From Persebacter sp051009035 (GTDB lineage Bacteria > Pseudomonadota > Gammaproteobacteria > Tethybacterales > Persebacteraceae): 26,522 bases of DNA. The stretch spans positions 1-26,522 of the forward strand of contig JBPCWY010000199.1 of assembly GCA_051009035.1 (NCBI GenBank), given 5' to 3'. The notes under the pieces are model-generated. The model saw only the letters and a program-made list of their open reading frames with translations, did not search any database and was not told where the DNA came from. Shown piece by piece: positions 22,840-26,522 of the stretch; position 1 is the stretch's first letter; each line of letters starts with the position of its first letter. The position numbers were made by a program, and so were the translations under genes.

Positions 22840-24011
22840 TATTCGTAACGCAGCCGGTAGCGGCGGACGATGCGTTGCGCCAATAAATTTAACGCCAGCG
22901 TAATGCAAAACAGCGAAAGCCCCAAGGCAAACGCCGCCAATGTTTTCGGGTCGTCAAATTCCTGGTCGCCGGTCAGCAAGGTTACGATTTGCACCGTGAC
23001 CGTGGTTACCGCTTCCAGCGGATTTAAAGTCATGCGCGCGGCGATACCGGCGGCCATCACAACTATCATCGTTTCGCCCACGGCGCGCGAAAATGCCAGC
23101 AAAATTCCCGCCGCAATGCCCGGCAAAGCGGCGGGGACGGCGACATAAAGCGCCGCTTCGTAGCGCGTGGAACCGAGCGCCAGCGCGCCCTGCCGCAAAG
23201 AATCGGGCGCGGCAAACAGCGCGTCTTCGGACAAGGACGCGATAAACGGAACTAACATCATGCCCATCACAAGCCCCGCCGCCAGCGCGCTTTCGCCCGC
23301 GATATTTGCGCCCAATTCCGCGCCTAAATCGCGCAACAACGGCGACAATACGGCGACGGCAAAAAACCCGTAGACGATAGTCGGCACGCCGGCTAAAATT
23401 TCCAACGCCGGTTTAACCCGCGCGCGCGTTTGGGGCGCGGCAAATTCCGAAAGATAAACGGCGATGACGAATCCCATCGGAGTCGCCACCGCCATCGCGA
23501 CCGCCGTAATTAACAAAGTGCCGGTTAATACCGGCGCTATGCCAAACGCGCCGGAAGCGCCCGCTTGGTCTTCGCGGATGGCGATTTGCGGGCTCCATTC
23601 CGCGCCGAATAAAAATTCCGAAACCGGCACGAGTTGAAAAAACCGCACCGCTTCCGCGGCGACGGCAAAAACGATTCCCGCCGTGGTTAATGTCGCCACG
23701 AGCGCCGCCGCCGCCAACATCCACAACGCGAGATGTTCAAATCCGGCGCGCGCCCGTTTTCTTGCGCGCTGCAAACGGCGGCAATGCAACGCCGCCGCGA
23801 TTGCCGGAATTAATCCCGCCGCCGCGCCCGCTTCCGGCGGCAACGCAAACACGGCAAACGCCGCCCAAATCGCGCCGCCGCCGCAAAACGCCGCCAACGC
23901 CGCATAACCGCCGTAAAACGCGGGCGGCGAAGGCAATGCGGGCGGGCGATTTACCGCCGCCGCCCCGGCGGCGAAAGCGGCGAGCAACAACAGCCACGAC
24001 AACGCTTCCAT
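22839..24011 (-). CDS. pstC: Phosphate ABC transporter permease PstC
   Basis: PstC is the second channel subunit, paired with PstA. The 390-residue protein has an N-terminal extension of about 90 residues with two or three extra hydrophobic segments. The core follows, with a membrane helix before Phe-Phe-Gln-Leu-Val-Pro-Val-Ser-Glu-Phe-Leu-Phe-Gly and Trp-Ser-Pro, the PstC landmark. The coupling loop is Gly-Ala-Leu-Ala-Leu-Gly-Ser-Thr-Arg-Tyr-Glu-Ala, then Ser-Arg-Ala-Val-Gly-Glu-Thr. Start and stop overlap the neighbours as TAATG on both sides, so pstS-pstC-pstA-pstB are tightly coupled. Confidence 0.95.
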   Translation of the reverse strand: MEALSWLLLLAAFAAGAAAVNRPPALPSPPAFYGGYAALAAFCGGGAIWAAFAVFALPPEAGAAAGLIPAIAAALHCRRLQRARKRARAGFEHLALWMLAAAALVATLTTAGIVFAVAAEAVRFFQLVPVSEFLFGAEWSPQIAIREDQAGASGAFGIAPVLTGTLLITAVAMAVATPMGFVIAVYLSEFAAPQTRARVKPALEILAGVPTIVYGFFAVAVLSPLLRDLGAELGANIAGESALAAGLVMGMMLVPFIASLSEDALFAAPDSLRQGALALGSTRYEAALYVAVPAALPGIAAGILLAFSRAVGETMIVVMAAGIAARMTLNPLEAVTTVTVQIVTLLTGDQEFDDPKTLAAFALGLSLFCITLALNLLAQRIVRRYRLRYE

Positions 24012-25030
24012 TACAGCTCCGGCATCGGCGACATTGTTTGCGCGGCGCGCGCCGTTGCTTCGTATTCCGCCGCGGGGAGGGGAATTAATCCCCGGTCAAT
24101 TAACGCGCCGTCTTCGCCCATAATGTCTTCCGAAACAAAAAATTCCACAAAATCGCGCAAGTCGGGCGTTATATCGTAATGCGCGAGTTTGGCGTAAAAA
24201 AACAGCGGGCGCGAAACCGGATACGAGCCGTCCGCAATGGCGTCAAATTCCGGCGCGACATCTTCCACCGCCAGCCCGCGCACCCTGTCGCGGTTTTCTT
24301 CCAAAAAACTAAATCCGAAAATCCCCAGCGCGTCCGGATTTGTTTCCAACTTTTGGATAATTAAATTGTCGTTTTCGCCGGATTCAATATACGCCCCGTC
24401 TTCGCGGACGCCGTGGCAGGCGGCTTTGTATTTTTTATTGTCCGATTTTTTCAGCGCGCGCAACGCCGCAAAAGACGCGCATCCTTCTTCTAAAACCAAC
24501 TCGGCGAAAGCATCGCGGGTGCCGGAAGTCGGGGGCGGTCCGTAAACCCGAATCGGCGTATCGGGCAGGGAGGCGTCCGCGTCTTGCCAAGTTTTGCGCG
24601 GGTTGTCAATTAAATTTCCTTCGGCGTCCGGCACGGTGCGCGCCAACGCCAAAAACAACTGCCGCCGCGTGAGTTTGAGCGGGGCGGCGGCGGCGCTTTG
24701 CGCGACAACGATTCCGTCATAGCCGATTTTGATTTCCAAAATGTCCGCTACGCCGTTTTTGGCGCAGAGTTTTTGTTCGGATTTTTTAATGCGCCGCGAA
24801 GAATTGGCGATGTCCGGCGCGCCCTTTCCCGTCCCGCCGCAAAACAATTTCATGCCGCCGCCGCTGCCGGTGGCTTCCACTTTCGGCGTTTTGCCGCCGG
24901 TATCCTGCGCAAACAATTCCGCCGCCACGGTGGAAAACGGATATACGGTGGAAGAGCCGACAATATCTATTGCGGCGGCGCGCCCGCAAACGGCGAGCGC
25001 CAAAACAAAAAAGAAAAGTTTTACCGGCAT
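24011..25030 (-). CDS. pstS: Periplasmic phosphate-binding protein PstS
   Basis: PstS captures phosphate in the periplasm and delivers it to PstCA. The 339-residue protein has a Sec signal peptide cleaved after Ala-Ala-Ala near residue 20; the mature protein begins with Ile-Asp-Ile-Val-Gly-Ser-Ser-Thr-Val-Tyr-Pro-Phe. Ligand-binding regions include Gly-Ser-Gly-Gly-Gly, Asn-Ser-Ser-Arg-Arg, Ile-Gly-Tyr-Asp-Gly and Thr-Ser-Gly-Thr-Arg-Asp-Ala-Phe. The start at 25030 has a GAAAGGAAA ribosome site. The open frame continues upstream without a stop to beyond 25500, but that part crosses an intrinsic terminator and repeat DNA, so I do not include it. The same binding site also accepts arsenate to a lesser degree in known PstS proteins. 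Confidence 0.95.
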   Translation of the reverse strand: MPVKLFFFVLALAVCGRAAAIDIVGSSTVYPFSTVAAELFAQDTGGKTPKVEATGSGGGMKLFCGGTGKGAPDIANSSRRIKKSEQKLCAKNGVADILEIKIGYDGIVVAQSAAAAPLKLTRRQLFLALARTVPDAEGNLIDNPRKTWQDADASLPDTPIRVYGPPPTSGTRDAFAELVLEEGCASFAALRALKKSDNKKYKAACHGVREDGAYIESGENDNLIIQKLETNPDALGIFGFSFLEENRDRVRGLAVEDVAPEFDAIADGSYPVSRPLFFYAKLAHYDITPDLRDFVEFFVSEDIMGEDGALIDRGLIPLPAAEYEATARAAQTMSPMPEL

Positions 25031-25079
25031 GGGTTTCCTTTCGGGCGGAAAATTAAAACAAGCGCGCCGAAGGGCGGGC

Positions 25080-25127
25080 AAAAAAAAGCCCCCGTTTCCC
25101 GGAGGCATGCAATTTATTAACGGGGGG
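25080..25127 (-). promoter_or_regulatory. pstS leader terminator with competing pairing
   Basis: On the minus strand GCCTCCG (25106-25100), a GGAAA loop and CGGGGGC (25094-25088), followed by eight T (25087-25080), make an intrinsic terminator 50 nt before the pstS ATG. Upstream in the same transcript CCCCCCG (25127-25121) can pair with the 3' arm CGGGGG, excluding the terminator. It could be an attenuator, or the end of a small RNA starting near 25190. Confidence 0.6.
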
Positions 25128-25196
25128 ACGGCTGCGGCGCATTTTTGCCGCGGCGGCGCAAATCGCAATCGCAAACCGTTTCGCATAACACCCGCT

Positions 25197-25202
25197 ATTA
25201 TA
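25197..25202 (-). promoter_or_regulatory. TATAAT -10 for pstS leader
   Basis: TATAAT on the minus strand lies about 90 nt upstream of the leader terminator. An ATG 10 nt downstream (25186) opens a frame continuous with pstS. I found no clear Pho box (paired CTGTCAT-like 7-mers). Confidence 0.5.
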
Positions 25203-25277
25203 CAGCACGAAAACCGCCCCAAAAATCCGCCGCCGCAATATTTTTTTTCGGAGTTTTTTGGTATAAAAATATTCTCC

Positions 25278-25297
25278 ATTCCCGCGAAGGCAGGAAT
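25278..25297 (+). repeat. Imperfect hairpin repeat, CCTGC/GCAGG family
   Basis: ATTCCCGC-GAAG-GCAGGAAT is an 8-bp stem with one C-A mismatch, the same design as the hairpins at 2281-2416. Confidence 0.7.
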
Positions 25298-25430
25298 CTC
25301 TTTGCCGCCAGCCGCATAAAAAAGCCCGAAATTTCGCCCGACACTCCGCCTTTCCCGCGCCCAATTCCGCGGGAATAGCGGGCGATTTGGGGCGGTTTTC
25401 GGCGTGCGGCGAAAACCGGAATCCGCTAAA

Positions 25431-25640
25431 CCGGAATCCGCCACTCTTGCAAAAAAATACCCCAATCCTGCGAAAGCAGGATTCATGCGTCTTTTTGCGG
25501 CAGCTGGTTTTTTGCTTTCGCCCTGTTTTGCCTTGCTTTTGCAGAGACGGAATTTGCGGGCGGGATTTGCGGCGAAAATTAAAGACACATGAATCCTGCT
25601 TTCGCAGGATTGGCGAAATATGGAGGATTGGCGGATTCCG
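25431..25640. repeat. Inverted-repeat element
   Basis: The inner 31 bp of each arm (25464-25494 and 25581-25611) are inverted copies with one mismatch, and each contains the 8-bp GAAA hairpin. The outer parts also correspond imperfectly, for example CGGAATCCG-CC at left and GG-CGGATTCCG (25632-25640) at right. The 86-bp centre has no recognisable gene. The left arm's inner 31 bp also occur alone at 2281-2311. It could be a BIME- or MITE-like palindromic element; there is no transposase in the window. Confidence 0.75.
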
Positions 25641-25713
25641 AAGGATTAGCGGAGTATGAAAGATTGGCGAATTTCGCAGGGTTGCGGAATATGGAAGATT
25701 AGCGGGATATGGA
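25607..25713 (+). repeat. Degenerate 18-bp tandem repeat, six units
   Basis: Six consecutive units begin at 25607, 25625, 25643, 25661, 25679 (17 bp) and 25696. They share the pattern RGATTRGCGGAATATGGA with substitutions; a decayed seventh may follow. The array overlaps the right arm of the inverted element and ends about 75 bp before the glycosyltransferase promoter. Confidence 0.75.
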
Positions 25714-25786
25714 AAATCGCGGGAATGGCGGGCGCTTTCGGGCGGATTTTCGCTTTGCGCGGGAAAAGCCGCCGCCTTGCCGGTGC

Positions 25787-25792
25787 TATACT
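25787..25792 (+). promoter_or_regulatory. TATACT upstream of glycosyltransferase
   Basis: TATACT lies 5 nt before the ATG at 25798. No ribosome site or -35 is visible. Confidence 0.45.
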
Positions 25793-25797
25793 TGGCA

Positions 25798-26451
25798 ATG
25801 CAAAAACCGCCCTCGCCGCAAATTAGCGTTATCGTGCCGCTGGCACAAGGCGATGAAACTTGGCGGGAATTGTTGCCGCGCCTGCCCGAAAACGGCGAAT
25901 CGCTGTTTGCCGCAAACGCCCCGCCGCCGCCGGATTGGATGGAAAAACCCGGGCGGCGGTGGATTCAATGCGCCAAAAGCGGGCGCGGCGCGCAAATGAA
26001 TACCGCCGCCGAAGCCGCCAACGGAGAATTTTTGTGGTTCGTCCATGCCGATACGCGTCTGCCCGAAAACGCCGCCGCCGTATTGCAAAAATCCCTCGCC
26101 GCCGAGCCGCGCGCGGTACATTATTTTGACCTGCGCTTTTATGACGGCGGGCGGCGGATGTTTTTTAACGAAATCGGCGCGCGTTTGCGTTGCGCGTTTT
26201 TTGGCAATCCTTTCGGCGACCAAGCACTGTGCTTGCCGCGGGCGGCGTTTATGGAATTGGGCGGCTATTCCGAAAACACCGCGCCGGGCGAAGACCACAT
26301 TTTTGTCCTGCGCGCGGCGCGGGCGGGTTTGCGGGCGCGGCGGGTCGGGGCGGCGGCTGGGACAAGCGCGCGGACATATTTAAAACGCGGCTGGTGGCGG
26401 ACGGTGCTGGAATACCAAAAAATCTGGCTGCGGCAATGGCGGGAGCGATGA
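25798..26451 (+). CDS. Family 2 glycosyltransferase, TIGR04283-like
   Basis: This 217-residue GT-A-fold glycosyltransferase resembles the family annotated as TIGR04283 (arsenosugar biosynthesis glycosyltransferase). It opens with Ile-Ser-Val-Ile-Val-Pro-Leu. It has Gly-Arg-Gly-Ala-Gln-Met-Asn-Thr-Ala-Ala, the family form of the GRxxQMNxG motif, and Phe-Val-His-Ala-Asp-Thr-Arg-Leu-Pro with the metal-binding Asp. Gly-Asp-Gln-Ala-Leu-Cys-Leu and Gly-Glu-Asp-His follow as acceptor/base motifs. The segment between the first strand and the GRGAQMN motif is shorter than I expect for the family. The ATG is chosen because it precedes the first strand and lies 5 nt after TATACT; an in-frame TTG at 25777 is less likely. 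Its stop overlaps the next start (ATGA). The true substrate is unknown. Confidence 0.82.
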   Translation: MQKPPSPQISVIVPLAQGDETWRELLPRLPENGESLFAANAPPPPDWMEKPGRRWIQCAKSGRGAQMNTAAEAANGEFLWFVHADTRLPENAAAVLQKSLAAEPRAVHYFDLRFYDGGRRMFFNEIGARLRCAFFGNPFGDQALCLPRAAFMELGGYSENTAPGEDHIFVLRAARAGLRARRVGAAAGTSARTYLKRGWWRTVLEYQKIWLRQWRER

Positions 26452-26522
26452 GCGGCGCGCTTGCCGTTTTTGTCAAAACGCCGGAATTGTCGCCGGTCAA
26501 AACGCGGCTGGCGGCGGACATC
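26448..26522 (+). CDS. DUF2064/TIGR04282-like glycosyltransferase, 5' part only
   Basis: Only 25 codons lie inside the window. They read a hydrophobic strand (Leu-Ala-Val-Phe-Val-Lys-Thr-Pro) then Pro-Val-Lys-Thr-Arg-Leu-Ala. This is the typical opening of the DUF2064/TIGR04282 nucleotidyltransferase-like family (usually Phe-Ala-Lys-x-Pro...Val-Lys-Thr-Arg-Leu). The family is usually found beside TIGR04283 genes, as here with a 4-bp overlap. The call rests on this short stretch and the neighbour. Confidence 0.7.
   Translation, partial: MSGALAVFVKTPELSPVKTRLAADI

Noticed and set aside
25031..25588. N-terminal extension of pstS to a 525-residue protein
   Set aside because: It would cross an intrinsic terminator and repeat DNA and bury the clear Sec signal peptide at 25030, which has its own ribosome site.

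Overview
The window looks like a chromosomal segment of a Gram-negative proteobacterium, most likely gammaproteobacterial. The basis is a signal-peptide porin with a C-terminal Phe, a trifunctional CysG followed by CysJI, a ybgC-tolQRA cluster, RuvB, and a Pst/PhoU cassette. Coding regions are strongly biased to GCG/GCC, CGC and GGC codons. The porin and the zeta-toxin-like gene near the left edge look less biased. I could not assign a genus.

Layout. 1-2240: porin, its terminator, a zeta-toxin-like kinase and a small unknown gene. 2240-2640: intergenic hairpin repeats and a palindromic cys promoter. 2639-7467: overlapping assimilatory sulfite reductase operon (siroheme synthase cysG, flavoprotein cysJ, hemoprotein cysI). 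7548-9500: a structured leader, an ArsS-type radical SAM gene and an MTAP-family nucleoside phosphorylase. 9867-14110: ruvB, ybgC-tolQ-tolR-tolA (no tolB/pal) and pyrF. 14312-18448: a terminator, a short leader ORF, a PycB/OadA-type carboxyltransferase whose biotin-acceptor Lys is Gln, and a DUF2723 membrane protein. 18591-18679: tRNA-Ser(GGA). 18753-25030, minus strand: a periplasmic TPR protein and, upstream of it, pstS-pstC-pstA-pstB-phoU. 25031-25797: noncoding, with an attenuator-like leader for pstS, an inverted-repeat element and an 18-bp tandem repeat. 25798-end: two glycosyltransferase-like genes of the families usually annotated with arsenosugar synthesis, the second cut off by the window edge.

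The most interesting themes are four. (1) At least nine start codons lie 5-8 nt downstream of a TATAAT/TAAAAT-like hexamer, mostly without a Shine-Dalgarno sequence, which suggests leaderless transcription. (2) Two leaders (arsS-like and pstS) each contain an intrinsic terminator with a competing alternative pairing. (3) Arsenosugar-type genes (ArsS, phosphorylase, two glycosyltransferase families) sit around a high-affinity phosphate importer. (4) The PycB/OadA protein has lost its biotinyl-lysine. Functions are read from motifs and gene order only; no search or folding program was run.
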